From Gemmatimonadota bacterium (GTDB lineage Bacteria > Gemmatimonadota > Gemmatimonadetes > Longimicrobiales > Gaopeijiaceae), in NCBI GenBank assembly GCA_009840215.1, contig VXOC01000140.1, forward strand, positions 1-55,116: a stretch of DNA of 55,116 nucleotides, in the 5' to 3' direction. Made by a program: the position numbers and the translations under genes. Of the stretch, positions 34,783-43,847 are shown piece by piece. Below the pieces are notes generated by a model. It did not search any database and had not been told where the DNA came from. It saw only the letters and a program-made list of their open reading frames with translations. The stretch's first letter is position 1; each line of letters begins with the position of its first letter.

Positions 34783-35241
34783 TATTTCACGCCCAGCCCA
34801 AGATGTTCGATCTCAATACCTCCCCACCGCTCCCGAAGGTTATTCTGCAACCAGGCGTCTGTGGCAGTGGTGGGGCCTGTGCTCGCTGCAGAGCAGACAA
34901 GCACCGTCAAGGAGCGCTCGATCGAGTGTATCCTCGATTCGCCTGCGAGCCATCAGTGCCAGGAAGCGCTAGCTTCGTTCTGGCCCATCAGGGGAGTAAC
35001 TCGAGCAAGCCGGATCTGCTCGCCGCGAGGAGCATTTCGAGCGATGGCGGACGATGAGCCCGAGTCCGGGAATCACTGTGGCCGCCGGACTCAATTGCAC
35101 ACCTCCGCGTTGGGAACTGTTTTATATGAAGTAGGAACCAGTGTCACCGGCCAGTCATCGTCCCCCGAAAGACGGCCCAACCGGGATCCCAGCGGGATTC
35201 GCCCCTCCGACCCATCCACTCCATTTCAAGAGGCGAGCATC
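34783..35241. other. Gap upstream of the propeller operon
   Basis: About 460 bp without a recognisable gene. Its 35062-35120 segment is shared with the region upstream of the exported peptide array (44268-44326). The rest shows no structure I can name. Confidence 0.45.
35062..35120 (+). promoter_or_regulatory. Shared upstream element, propeller copy
   Basis: A 59-bp stretch that aligns to 44268-44326 at roughly 75% identity. Identical blocks are GTCCGGGAA, GTGGCC.CCGG, CAATTGCACAC and GGGAACTG. It lies 122 bp upstream of the first propeller gene. Likely a promoter or regulatory region common to the propeller and peptide operons. Confidence 0.55.
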
Positions 35242-36366
35242 ATGAAGGAGCTCTCACGAGCAGCAACGCGCCGCACACGGACACCGCTATCGACACCGGT
35301 CGCCGTTCTCGCGCTGGCAACCACCACCGCGTGCGCACCGGACGCGACCAGTGTGCCCGTAGTCACCGAGCTTCTCCCCTACGCCTCAAGCGCTGCCCCG
35401 CTCAGCGCCACCTTCGGCATCGCGCTCGTATCCGAAGAGATCGCGTGCGTGATCAACTCCTACGAGTCCCGGATTCACTGCGTGGACCGAAGCGATGGTG
35501 GCGTAGCCGTCTTCGGTCGTGAGGGCGAGGGCCCCGGGGAGTTCGACGGGCTCTCGAGCATTGAACGAGGCCCAGACGGTCAAGTAGTGGCCATTGACGT
35601 CGGTTCCGCACGGATGACCTACTTCGAGCTGGACGGCACCGTCGTCTCGGAGACGCCCCTGCCGCCTCTCTTCCAGCCATCGCAGCTTCGTGGCGGTCGC
35701 CTGTTCGGGGTCAAGGTCGGGCTTCCGGATTTCGCCAGCGGCGAAACCCAGCCCACCTATGTTCCCATGGTGATTGACGCCAGCTCCGGGGAGGTCCTTT
35801 GGGAGCGCACGGACCTGCCCGGCGCCGTGGGACGCGAGTGTTTCAGCGGGGCGGTGGGCACCTCGACGCCAGCCGGGGGCCTCGTGTTCGAGGCCTGCGG
35901 GAATGAGCTGGCGTTCCTTGCCGACAGGGATGCCCCGAGCGCCATCGTGGCCGCTTCGCCCAATTACGTAGAAACCCTGCCCAACGACCGTGACGTGGGC
36001 GAGCAGATGGAGCTCATCACCGGAGTCGGTCGCTACGGGGGAATGCCCGACTCAGCGATCGCGGCGCGTGTGGCGGAGTTTCGCGCGAAGCCCAAGGACT
36101 GGATTCTCAAGCGGGACGCATTCGGATTCGATCACCGGGATCGGCTCTGGGTGGCCACCACCCACGACCACGACGCCTATTCGTACTTCGACGTCTGGAC
36201 CGACACCGTGTACGCCGGCGCCGCGCGCGTCCGGGACCGGCTCATGAGCTTCGACATCTTCGGCTCGACCCTCGTGACCCTCGCGGAGCGAACACCCGGC
36301 GCGGACGGCATCGGTGAGCTCGCGATCGACTGGTACGATCTCGGCGAGGTTGCCGATGTACCCTGA
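35242..36366 (+). CDS. Six-bladed beta-propeller lipoprotein 1
   Basis: 374 aa. N-terminal export signal (TPVAVLALATTTAC) with Cys at the end, so probably a lipoprotein. The propeller hallmark VFGREGEGPGEFDGL lies at ~90-104, preceded by IHCVDRSDGG and followed by repeated blade strands (MTYFELDGTVVSETPLP). This TolB/6-bladed family is expanded in Gemmatimonadota and Bacteroidota and is exported. Function unknown. Start ATG 35242; the open frame extends far upstream without signal features. First of four consecutive propeller genes. A broken copy of it is at 46513. Confidence 0.8.
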   Translation: MKELSRAATRRTRTPLSTPVAVLALATTTACAPDATSVPVVTELLPYASSAAPLSATFGIALVSEEIACVINSYESRIHCVDRSDGGVAVFGREGEGPGEFDGLSSIERGPDGQVVAIDVGSARMTYFELDGTVVSETPLPPLFQPSQLRGGRLFGVKVGLPDFASGETQPTYVPMVIDASSGEVLWERTDLPGAVGRECFSGAVGTSTPAGGLVFEACGNELAFLADRDAPSAIVAASPNYVETLPNDRDVGEQMELITGVGRYGGMPDSAIAARVAEFRAKPKDWILKRDAFGFDHRDRLWVATTHDHDAYSYFDVWTDTVYAGAARVRDRLMSFDIFGSTLVTLAERTPGADGIGELAIDWYDLGEVADVP

Positions 36367-36406
36367 ACTGACCTGCTATTCTTCACCCGGAAAGGAACCA
36401 CGTCAC

Positions 36407-37567
36407 ATGACCAAGCGAGGAATCCCCATGCCAGGACCAACCCTCCCCGCGGTTGCAGCGCTCGCCATCCTGCTGGCCCCTGCGGCCGATGCGCAGCAAG
36501 TGCTCGAAATCGACTTCACAACCGGCCGAACCATTATCGACGACGAGTGGCGGTCGATGTCGAGCTCGGTGGCCGACTGGGACCGGAACATCCTCTACGT
36601 CATCGACAGGGAGGAACCGGAAGGGATCATGGCCTTCTCCTTGGAGACGGGGGAGTGGATCCGGACGATCTCGACTCCAAGGGGCGATGGCCCGCACGAG
36701 TTCTCGCAGGGCCGGGACGACTTCGCCGTCGCTCCCGGCGGTGGTCTCTACGTTTCGGGCCGGTTGAGGGTCCTGGAGTACGATCCCCAGGGTCAGCCCA
36801 TCGACTCCTGGAGGCCGGCGGCTTCGTCGACCGGCGAGGTTTGCAACTTCGCTGGCGCACCGGCGGCCCTGACTCACAGCGGAGTGGTCAGGCGTGGCCC
36901 GGACGGCTCCGACGAGACCATCGGGACCGTCCGGGCGCGGGACCTTGGTCTCGATGCCCAAACGCCGCCGGACGCCGGGCCGACGGTCCTTTCGCTGCTG
37001 CGGAACGCCAAGCTCGCCTGCTCTGAAGATGCGGCCTATGTCCTGATGTCCAAGGGCTACCTGATGGCTGGCCGGGAGGGGAGTGGAGCAGGGGTGGACT
37101 CCATACTCGCATACTACCGAAACGGTGAAGAAGGAAGGGTGGCGGTCCCGGCGGAGGATGCCTACGGAGAAGGAGGGTGTGAGCAGAAGGTCATGATCGA
37201 CGGACGCGAGCGGACACGCCCCTGCCCCCACTGGAGCCAGAGCGCGGCCATGTCCCTGGACGATCTTGGCAATATCGTACTCCTCGGCTTGGACTCGCGG
37301 ACGCACGGCGCCATCATCAACCCCGAAACCGGCTGCTACGCACTGATTCGCTCAGCGATGGGCTCCGCCCCCCGCAACATGCCGGTGGGCGTCCACGCGG
37401 ACAGCGTTCTGGTATTCCGCAACGCCACAACGGAAGTGACCGACCAGCAGGGGCGGAAGGTCAATAGCGTCCTTATCGGCTCTGCCACCCGAGCATCGCT
37501 CCACCCGCTCCGCCGGGTCAGCGGGGAGCCGTGTTCGGGGATGCTGCCGTCGGTACTTCCAGACTGA
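36407..37567 (+). CDS. Six-bladed beta-propeller-like exported protein 2
   Basis: 386 aa with a signal peptide (LPAVAALAILLAPAADAQQ, Sec-type, cleavage after ADA). The blade motif is a divergent form, TPRGDGPHEFSQGRDDF, in place of the usual GEGPGEF. Blade strands such as LYVIDREEPEGIMAFSLE follow. A Cys-containing segment (GGCEQKVMIDGRERTRPCPH) may form a disulfide. Start ATG 36407 after AAAGGAA; an ATG at 36428 is an alternative. Its TGA overlaps the ATG of the next gene (TGATG). Confidence 0.75.
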   Translation: MTKRGIPMPGPTLPAVAALAILLAPAADAQQVLEIDFTTGRTIIDDEWRSMSSSVADWDRNILYVIDREEPEGIMAFSLETGEWIRTISTPRGDGPHEFSQGRDDFAVAPGGGLYVSGRLRVLEYDPQGQPIDSWRPAASSTGEVCNFAGAPAALTHSGVVRRGPDGSDETIGTVRARDLGLDAQTPPDAGPTVLSLLRNAKLACSEDAAYVLMSKGYLMAGREGSGAGVDSILAYYRNGEEGRVAVPAEDAYGEGGCEQKVMIDGRERTRPCPHWSQSAAMSLDDLGNIVLLGLDSRTHGAIINPETGCYALIRSAMGSAPRNMPVGVHADSVLVFRNATTEVTDQQGRKVNSVLIGSATRASLHPLRRVSGEPCSGMLPSVLPD

Positions 37568-38742
37568 TGCGCCTGGTAGCCGCTGTCTCCCTGGGGTGGC
37601 TCGTAGCTCTTGGACTATCGGTCCCACCCGCCGCGGCACAGGAAACGCCGCCACGCACATTGCGAGCGAGCATCGAACCCATCATCACCATCGGTCCCGG
37701 CCAGGGGGTCGACTCGCCCTACGAACTCTTCCAGGTGGACGGAGCGATGCGGCTTCCCGACGGCAGCGTCGTCGTGATGGTCAGAGGCCACTACGAGGTG
37801 CGCAGATTCGGGCCTGACGGCACCCATCTGTGGAGTAGCGGACGTCACGGCGAGGGCCCGGGGGAGTTTCAGTTCCCTACGCTGTTGACCACCTGCTCAA
37901 GCGACAACCGGATCGTCATCTACGACCGCTCCCAGTACCGGATGACCGTCCTCGACAACGATGGTGAGCTGGTCGACGACTACCTCCTCGATTTCGGTGA
38001 CCGGACACCCTACGGCGGAATCAAATGTGCTCCGTCGGGGCGGATGGTCTTCACGCACTACGCGGACGATGGTCAGATGCCGGACCGTGAGGGTGCCTAC
38101 CGATGGGTCGCGGGAATCGTCTACAGCGACGGTGAGGGGGCGAGCCCCCGGGTCTTTCGGCAGGGGATCCCCGCGGCCGACCGGATGCTGTTCTTCCTGT
38201 ATGGCTTTCCGTCCACTGGGAGACCGCTGACGTGGGGACGCACCCTGTCCATTGCCGCGACCGACGAAGGCGCCTGGATCGGAACGGCCGACAGTCACGA
38301 GATCGAACTGGTGGACTGGACCGGAGCCACGATCGACCGGATTCGGTGGGATGGCCCCGAGCTCGAGGTCGCGGATGAGCACGTTGACGCCTACCGTGAC
38401 GAGCTGTACGAGACATACCGGCGCGGGGGGCGCGACGATTGGGAGCAACGGTTCAACAGCGTCTGGGATAGCGAGCGTCCCCACCTGCCCGACAGGTTCC
38501 CCGCCTACGACGATCTTATCATTGCCGACGGGTTGATCTGGGTACGGCACTTTCGCCCACCCAGACAACCGGAGCAGCACTGGTGGGGCTTCGACGACGG
38601 TGCGACCAATGTCGCCACGGTGTCCCTGCCAGGCCGCATGCAGGTCCAGGACCTCGGATCCGATTGGGTTCTGGCCGTCATGACGGATCCGCTTGGGATT
38701 GAGAGGCTGGTGGTCCATCGACTTGAGGGGCGCGAACCATGA
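37567..38742 (+). CDS. Six-bladed beta-propeller exported protein 3
   Basis: 391 aa, signal peptide AVSLGWLVALGLSVPPAAAQE. The blade motif SSGRHGEGPGEFQFPTLL is canonical. Later blades include IVIYDRSQYRMTVLDNDGEL and DRTPYGGIKCAPSG. The start overlaps the previous stop by one base, and its own stop overlaps the next start (ATGA), so the genes are co-translated. A 190-bp piece of this gene has been copied to 47030-47229. Confidence 0.8.
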   Translation: MRLVAAVSLGWLVALGLSVPPAAAQETPPRTLRASIEPIITIGPGQGVDSPYELFQVDGAMRLPDGSVVVMVRGHYEVRRFGPDGTHLWSSGRHGEGPGEFQFPTLLTTCSSDNRIVIYDRSQYRMTVLDNDGELVDDYLLDFGDRTPYGGIKCAPSGRMVFTHYADDGQMPDREGAYRWVAGIVYSDGEGASPRVFRQGIPAADRMLFFLYGFPSTGRPLTWGRTLSIAATDEGAWIGTADSHEIELVDWTGATIDRIRWDGPELEVADEHVDAYRDELYETYRRGGRDDWEQRFNSVWDSERPHLPDRFPAYDDLIIADGLIWVRHFRPPRQPEQHWWGFDDGATNVATVSLPGRMQVQDLGSDWVLAVMTDPLGIERLVVHRLEGREP

Positions 38743-39877
38743 GGGAGAGGCGGAGAAAACGGGCGGGCAGCCGCTGGTGGAACTCGGTCGCCCTGGCCGC
38801 AATCCACGTGACGTGCGCGGACACCCAACACCTGTCAGCCCAGCAGTTCGTATCCGTCACCGACAGTGCCGGAGTGCGCATCGTCGAAAGCAGCGCACCG
38901 GCCTGGGCAGCCGGTGGCGGATGGAGCGTCGGCACCGAGCCCGTTTTAGCCATCGGGAAGGTCTCGGGTGATCCATACTACCTCCTCGAACGGGTCTCGC
39001 ATGCACTTCGCCTTGAAGACGGAACCATCGTCGTGGCCGACCGCGGGCCGAACCAGCTTCGCCTTTTCGACGCCGAGGGTGTGTTCATCCGGAATTTCGG
39101 CGGCAAGGGCGAGGGTCCAGGCGAGTTCGCGGTTCTGCACGAGGTTTGGGCGCGGGGTGACACATACTGGTCTTGAATCCACCGTCCGGCGGCGTTCGCC
39201 TCGGCGGTGGCGACGTAATCCCCGGAGCCGTCTGGAGGCTCGACCGGTATTCCCGCGGAGGCCGGTTCACGAACGAGATCTCCTCCGTACGGGAATCTCC
39301 CAGGTGGGAACACGGCATTGTGGGGGTTCCTCCGGGAATGTACCTGCCTTTTTCCCTGGGACTTCCCTTGCTTGCGGCGAGCGGGAACCACGTCTGCGTC
39401 GCGGAGGGAGCCGAGGCCAGCATCCAGCGATGGGAGAGCGACGGTGAGCTGTCCCACGTATTTCGGTTGGCGATCCAGGAGCGCAGCGTTTCCAACAGCG
39501 ACAGGAGGCGGTGGCGTGAGGCCAATTCCACTGTGCCCCAGGGAAACGAGGCCGCCGCTTGGACCCGCTACGTGCGCGAGATACCATTCCCCGAACGGAT
39601 GCCCGTGTACCGGCGCCTGCTTGTGGACACGCAGGGCAGCGTATGGGCGGAGCGCTTCTCGCCCTCGTGGGAAGAGGGCTCCTCGTGGTACGTGTTCGAC
39701 GAGCAGGGCGTGTGGCTCGGCGAAGTCTCGACTCCCCCCGCTCTCCACATCCTGGAGATCGGCGCGGACTACGTGCTCGGACTTCGCCGGGACGAACTCG
39801 GCGTGCCGTTCGTCGTGATGGTGACTCTGGACCGGCGCGGCTCCGGCCTTGCTGAGGTCGCGATGCGGACTGAATAG
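38739..39877 (+). pseudogene. Six-bladed beta-propeller 4, frameshifted
   Basis: The first frame (38739-39176) gives a signal-like start, the strands ALRLEDGTIVVADRGPNQL and the motif GGKGEGPGEFAVLHEV, then stops after RGDTYWS. The propeller continues in another frame from a TTG at 39173 (SSVRESPRWEHGIVGVPPG ... MPVYRRLLVDTQGSVW) to 39877. A single indel near 39170 joins them to a normal ~380-aa protein. The 3' end runs into a MbcA relic on the other strand, so the native terminus may also be replaced. Confidence 0.65.
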
Positions 39878-39950
39878 CCATACGCGTGCGCTATCTGGTG
39901 GATACACTTGGTCGAGCTGGCCAGCCAATCGCGGAACGACCTGCGGACTC
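39851..39950 (-). pseudogene. MbcA/ParS antitoxin relic
   Basis: Encodes RLAGQLDQVYPPDSARVWLF and then SPHRDLS. This matches the toxin-binding domain of the antitoxin at 29057-29338 (LAGQLSQVYPPDDARLWLF). No start or complete domain remains. It overlaps the end of the propeller-4 pseudogene. Confidence 0.6.
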
Positions 39951-39965
39951 ACACCTGAGCCACCC

Positions 39966-40505
39966 TCACTCCGAAACCAACCCGCCAAACGCCCCAGGCG
40001 GCACCCGAAACCGATTCCGCTCCAACTCCTCCTTGGCACCTCGCAGTTCCTCAACCGAGATCACCCCGGTCTTCACCGCCAGCACCAGAATTGCCGGTGT
40101 CGTCAGAATCCGGTGATCCCCGATTCGCTCGCGAGCGAGCCCCCTGAACAGCCGCCGCTCGTCCGAAGCCAGCATCCATCCGCGCACCTCGGCCGCGGCC
40201 AGGCACGCCGCCTCTCCCAGTCCCATCACCCTCCTGTGTTCGGCAAAGATCGCAAGTTCCTGTGGGTTGGCAGTGCCCGCCCGATCGACAAGGCCCTGCT
40301 CGAACGCCGCCTCCAGGGTGATCTGCTGCTGGGGTCGCCGCACCTCGTGCTCCACGGCATCCAGCACCACGAAACGGAACCCGGGAAGGTCCGCGAGGAC
40401 TTGCACTCTATTGAGGATCAGGAAGTTGATGAGAACACTGGCGTCGAGCGCGACGGTTGCGACACCTCGCCCCGAAACAGCGCTAGTGCCCACCGAATTC
40501 CTCAT
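39966..40505 (-). CDS. PIN-like toxin partner of ImmA regulator 2
   Basis: 179 aa. PIN-type N-terminus ATVALDASVLINFLILNR (catalytic Asp), then FRFVVLDAVEHEVRRP (Glu) and MGLGEAACLAAAEVRGWML with ASDERRLFR (further acidic residues). Start ATG 40505 overlaps the ImmA gene by ~23 bp; a GTG at 40493 would shorten the overlap. The arrangement repeats that of the DUF4411 pair, though the PIN subfamily differs. A predicted RNase. Confidence 0.75.
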   Translation of the reverse strand: MRNSVGTSAVSGRGVATVALDASVLINFLILNRVQVLADLPGFRFVVLDAVEHEVRRPQQQITLEAAFEQGLVDRAGTANPQELAIFAEHRRVMGLGEAACLAAAEVRGWMLASDERRLFRGLARERIGDHRILTTPAILVLAVKTGVISVEELRGAKEELERNRFRVPPGAFGGLVSE

Positions 40506-41742
40506 CAGCGTCACCACACTCCTCCCCAATGCCCGCCGCCTCCAGCCGCTCGCTCAGGCCCTCCAAGTCTACCAGACAGCCCAGCTCGTCCAGCTTCCGC
40601 CTCGTGATCTTGCCGCGGACGTACGCCTCGAACGCCAATGCCAGGAACCTGGCCCGAACCCTCTCCTGCCCGCCGGAGCTGTCCGGTTCCGGAAGTCCGA
40701 GGAACGCCCTCAGCGCCTTGGCATGTCCGGCACCGTCCTGCTCAGCCAGTCGTGAACGCTCGTCCTCGGTCAGGAATTCAAGCCCCTTCAACCGGTAGAG
40801 CATGGCCGCGCAGCTGACTCCGAAGTGGTGAGCCATTCTGACGACATCGTGCAGCTCGAGATCCTGGGTCCGGGCGACCACCCTTCCTTCGACCCGCGTG
40901 GCTGCCTCACCATCGAAGGTGTCCGCCCTGGGTCGGCTCGGCTGGCCCTTCGACAAGGCGGCCACATAGCTTCGCACTCCTTCGGCGGGCATGAGGAACG
41001 CAGCGGCGTAGGCGTTGGCTCGTACCTCCATCAGGCTGGACCGGTCCTCCGTGCGGCTCAGGATGGCCCTTCGCTCGCGATCCAACAGGACATGCGCGTA
41101 TTCGTGCGCGAAAGAGAAGCGACGGCGCAGGATATGATGGAATTGGTTCGCCGCGACGAGGACGTTTCCCCCGGAGCCGATCAGGGTGAGCCCGGAGATC
41201 TCGTCGGTCATATCCACCAAAGCCGTACTGATGCCCTGTGCTCCAAGGAGATCGGTCACATCCGGAAGTGGAGCAATCCCCAGGTCGAGTCGCCGGCGCT
41301 CGTCTTCGGCTGCGGCGCGTCCCTGTTGAACCGCATTCCACTTCGACTTGGGGGTGGGCAACGAATACGCTGGAATCGTCGCCAGGCGTCCGTGTACTCC
41401 CAGGACCTCGTGCAGGTTCACGAGTTCCCGGTGGAATTCCCCGCAACGTCGCAGAGATTGCATGGCGGCTGGACTGCCCCGCAGCTCGGGGTGTGCCCGG
41501 AACATGGCCGTGACGGGATTCGTCTCCTCGAACCGGTCTTCAAGGAAATCGCGGACATCGCGCTGGTAGAGCTGCGCCAACTGGTGCAGTTCGAGGCCCG
41601 ACACGCCCCGCTGTCCGGTTTCCATCTGGGACACCGCCGAGCGAGGGATACCCAGGGCTCTGGCGGCCTTTGCCTGCGTGATGTGGCAGGCCTTCCGTGC
41701 GTTGCGAAGGCGTCTGGCGAGTTCAAGCTGGGTGATCGGCAT
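40483..41742 (-). CDS. HTH-ImmA/IrrE metallopeptidase-type regulator 2
   Basis: 419 aa from the ATG at 41742 (an in-frame extension to 41817 is not domain sequence). XRE HTH: CHITQAKAARALGIPRSAVS, then QMETGQRGVSG. The ImmA motif is RRFSFAHEYAHVLLDRE (HExxH) near residue 225. The C-terminal ~90 residues are a helical region that may bind the PIN partner. Overlaps that partner, so the two are co-translated. Its upstream region (41800-41875) is very AT-rich. Confidence 0.82.
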   Translation of the reverse strand: MPITQLELARRLRNARKACHITQAKAARALGIPRSAVSQMETGQRGVSGLELHQLAQLYQRDVRDFLEDRFEETNPVTAMFRAHPELRGSPAAMQSLRRCGEFHRELVNLHEVLGVHGRLATIPAYSLPTPKSKWNAVQQGRAAAEDERRRLDLGIAPLPDVTDLLGAQGISTALVDMTDEISGLTLIGSGGNVLVAANQFHHILRRRFSFAHEYAHVLLDRERRAILSRTEDRSSLMEVRANAYAAAFLMPAEGVRSYVAALSKGQPSRPRADTFDGEAATRVEGRVVARTQDLELHDVVRMAHHFGVSCAAMLYRLKGLEFLTEDERSRLAEQDGAGHAKALRAFLGLPEPDSSGGQERVRARFLALAFEAYVRGKITRRKLDELGCLVDLEGLSERLEAAGIGEECGDADEEFGGH

Positions 41743-41907
41743 CTGGGGGAGCCTATCGAGATCCGGGTCATGGCGTGGGAGTGGCACGCTCCATTTCCAC
41801 GAAAGATGTAAAATCATTCATGTCACGTCAATATATGCCATAATAATGTCGTATTATCACACAATATGCTCCACCGGGAACCGCCGCTCCGACCGACCCC
41901 AGCTTCT
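41743..41907. promoter_or_regulatory. AT-rich upstream region of ImmA regulator 2
   Basis: Bases 41803-41875 are strikingly AT-rich for this DNA. They include GTCACGTCAATATATGCC, close to GTCACGTCTACTATATAT in the MITE-like element at 29916-29935. On the minus strand a TTGACG at 41831-41826 may be a -35 box, but no convincing -10 box lies at the right distance. The anti-sigma gene ends at 41908. Confidence 0.4.
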
Positions 41908-42390
41908 TCAGTCCGATCTCTTACGTCCCGAACCGGTCATATCCACGGTCTCCTCGTCGCGCCGGTCATGTCCGCCGGAACACTCCGCTTCGTCAATCCG
42001 CCTGAGATACAGTACCGTCGCCACAGCTCCCACCAACGCGTACAGCCCCACATGGGTGACGGGCACCGTGGCGCCCACGTTCACCGGTGCCAACGTAACG
42101 GCGATTGCCGCCAGGGCGACCAGCAGCCCCGAGCCAGCGAGATGCCGCCACCCGGGAAGTTGCTCGGTGTGACGCATGATCGCGGTCGCCCGGGCAACAA
42201 TCCTCTCGTCCAGATCGACAGTTGCGCTCGTCTCTATTTCCGGGTCGAGCAGATATCGCGTCCCCTGTTGGATCTGCCAATCGAGCCGACATGAATCGCA
42301 GGTCCTCAGGTGCTCAGCCACTGCCGGGTCAGCGTGCGGCGCGCCCGCGCGGGCCAACGCCGACAGGTCAGGACAATTCATCTCGAACAT
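41908..42390 (-). CDS. Zinc-finger anti-sigma factor
   Basis: 160 aa from the ATG at 42390. The N-terminus carries the anti-sigma zinc motif VAEHLRTCDSCRLDW (HxxxCxxC). Two hydrophobic helices follow (GSGLLVALAAIAVTLAPVNV and VGLYALVGAVATVLYL), so it is membrane-bound. The cytoplasmic tail is acidic. It overlaps the 3' end of the sigma gene by 23 bp, the usual arrangement for an ECF sigma and its anti-sigma. Confidence 0.8.
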   Translation of the reverse strand: MFEMNCPDLSALARAGAPHADPAVAEHLRTCDSCRLDWQIQQGTRYLLDPEIETSATVDLDERIVARATAIMRHTEQLPGWRHLAGSGLLVALAAIAVTLAPVNVGATVPVTHVGLYALVGAVATVLYLRRIDEAECSGGHDRRDEETVDMTGSGRKRSD

Positions 42391-43021
42391 CCTGCATGAG
42401 TTCACGGAGCCGAGTTCGGGCGTGCCGAATGTGCGAGCGGACCGTCGCGGGAGTCGTTTTCATGATACGTGCCGCTCGGTTAGGGGTGTGGCCCTCAATG
42501 TGGACGAGACGCCAGGCTGAGGCCTGACGACTGGGAAGTTCAGCCAAGGCGCGCTCCAGTCGTTCAAGGAACATCTGATACTGAAGGAGTCGAGAAGGAT
42601 CGTCCAGCAAGGCATCGGATTCCTCCGCAGGTGGGAAGGCGGCGGAATACCTGTCGATGGCCGAGCTGAGCGCCGCCTGCGACGCACGCCAGTTCCTGCA
42701 AACGCCACGCGCCAGTGTGATGACCCAGCCTCTCAATGCCCCCACATCCCGGTAGTACTTCCCCCGGGTAAGCAGGCGGATGCTCACCTCCTGATACAGG
42801 TCATCCTGATCGTCCTTGTCCTCGCTGTACGCATTGACGACGCTTCTGATCAAGGGTCCGAATCGCTTGAGCAGGCTCGCGAAGCCCGCCGGATCTCCCC
42901 GTCGATAGGCCTGGGTTTCGATGGGTACGTCGTCGGCTGCCGCATCAGTCGGCTTCGATCCGGAACCATCAGGGAGCGCTTTGCTGAAGCCCAGCGATCC
43001 GGGAACCGCGGAGTCACTCAC
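42368..43021 (-). CDS. ECF RNA polymerase sigma factor
   Basis: 217 aa from a GTG at 43021 that overlaps the previous gene's stop (GTGA). Sigma-2 region: FGPLIRSVVNAYSEDKDDQD then DLYQEVSIRLLT. Sigma-4 region: LPSRQASAWRLVHIEGHTPN, then ATVRSHIRHARTRLRELM, with the HTH. ECF factors control extracytoplasmic responses. Its anti-sigma factor is the next gene. Targets unknown; the shared propeller/peptide element is a candidate, but nothing links them directly. Confidence 0.87.
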   Translation of the reverse strand: MSDSAVPGSLGFSKALPDGSGSKPTDAAADDVPIETQAYRRGDPAGFASLLKRFGPLIRSVVNAYSEDKDDQDDLYQEVSIRLLTRGKYYRDVGALRGWVITLARGVCRNWRASQAALSSAIDRYSAAFPPAEESDALLDDPSRLLQYQMFLERLERALAELPSRQASAWRLVHIEGHTPNRAARIMKTTPATVRSHIRHARTRLRELMQDVRDELS

Positions 43022-43833
43022 CCGTACCTCCGCCTGCGGACCAGGTAGCCGAGGATGAGGCATTCAGCAGCCGGGAGCACCAGCGGTGCCCAGGCGGAAG
43101 CCACGCCCGATCGCGTCGTGCCGTCCTGCAGGAACGGCTCCATTGGTCCCGCCAGAAGGTAGCAGCCGTAGAAGGCCATCCCTCCCAGCACTCCAATCAC
43201 AATCCGGGCGTTTCGCCGACTCCCACGGGCCAGAGCGATGGTCAGTTCGGCCGATAGAATCCCGATGACAACGTTGAAGAGCCCGAATACCGCCACGGCC
43301 ACCGGCGAATGCAACGCCCAGCGAAGCACGTTTGGCGGGAATCGGTGTGGGGTGCTCGCCCGCAAGCCGTACTCCTCGGGAGGATTGGCTTCGACGAAGC
43401 GGAGGTTCCGCACGACTCCGACCGGCGTTCGTGCACCAAACCGCCGCGTGTCCTCCATCTCGATCCCCAGAGTGGCGAGATACCGATCGTCCAGTTCGGG
43501 GGCCAACCACGACCCCAAGAGGTAGGAGGCGGCAACAACCGATATCCCGACCAACGCCCCGACTCGAAAGATTTGTCGCGAGTACCCCAGCCTCCGCGTC
43601 AGTGCCACTCCGGCGGCGAAGAGCACGAAGGGGAGAACGAAGGCGGTGTGCGCGGTGAACATCCACGTCCACCGCAGGAGGGTCGCGTCCCCCTCCAGCG
43701 GGGGCCATATCAGGAAGAGATTCCCGACGACGAGCAACAGAAGCCAAGGCAGCATCGATCCTGCGACCGATCGCCATATGCCGGCTGGGAGCCCCCGATT
43801 CTCCTTAGTCGCCAGGCTTGACTCCCCTCGCAC
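43018..43833 (-). CDS. Membrane protein resembling LptF/LptG permeases
   Basis: 271 aa with about six membrane segments (MLPWLLLLVVGNLFLIWPP, AFVLPFVLFAAGVAL, VGALVGISVVAASYLLG, AVFGLFNVVIGILSAEL, IGVLGGMAFYGCYLLAG, AWAPLVLPAAECLILGYLV). The layout recalls a shortened LptF/LptG permease, with three helices on each side of a soluble part (DTRRFGARTPVGVVRNL). Only a resemblance. Coupled to the sigma gene by GTGA. The start at 43833 is uncertain. Confidence 0.6.
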   Translation of the reverse strand: MRGESSLATKENRGLPAGIWRSVAGSMLPWLLLLVVGNLFLIWPPLEGDATLLRWTWMFTAHTAFVLPFVLFAAGVALTRRLGYSRQIFRVGALVGISVVAASYLLGSWLAPELDDRYLATLGIEMEDTRRFGARTPVGVVRNLRFVEANPPEEYGLRASTPHRFPPNVLRWALHSPVAVAVFGLFNVVIGILSAELTIALARGSRRNARIVIGVLGGMAFYGCYLLAGPMEPFLQDGTTRSGVASAWAPLVLPAAECLILGYLVRRRRYG

Positions 43834-43847
43834 CCATTCGGTTGGAC

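Noticed and set aside
38978-40054. Long minus-strand frame across the propeller-4 pseudogene
   Set aside because: Only its first part carries a MbcA relic; the rest is antisense to propeller coding sequence.
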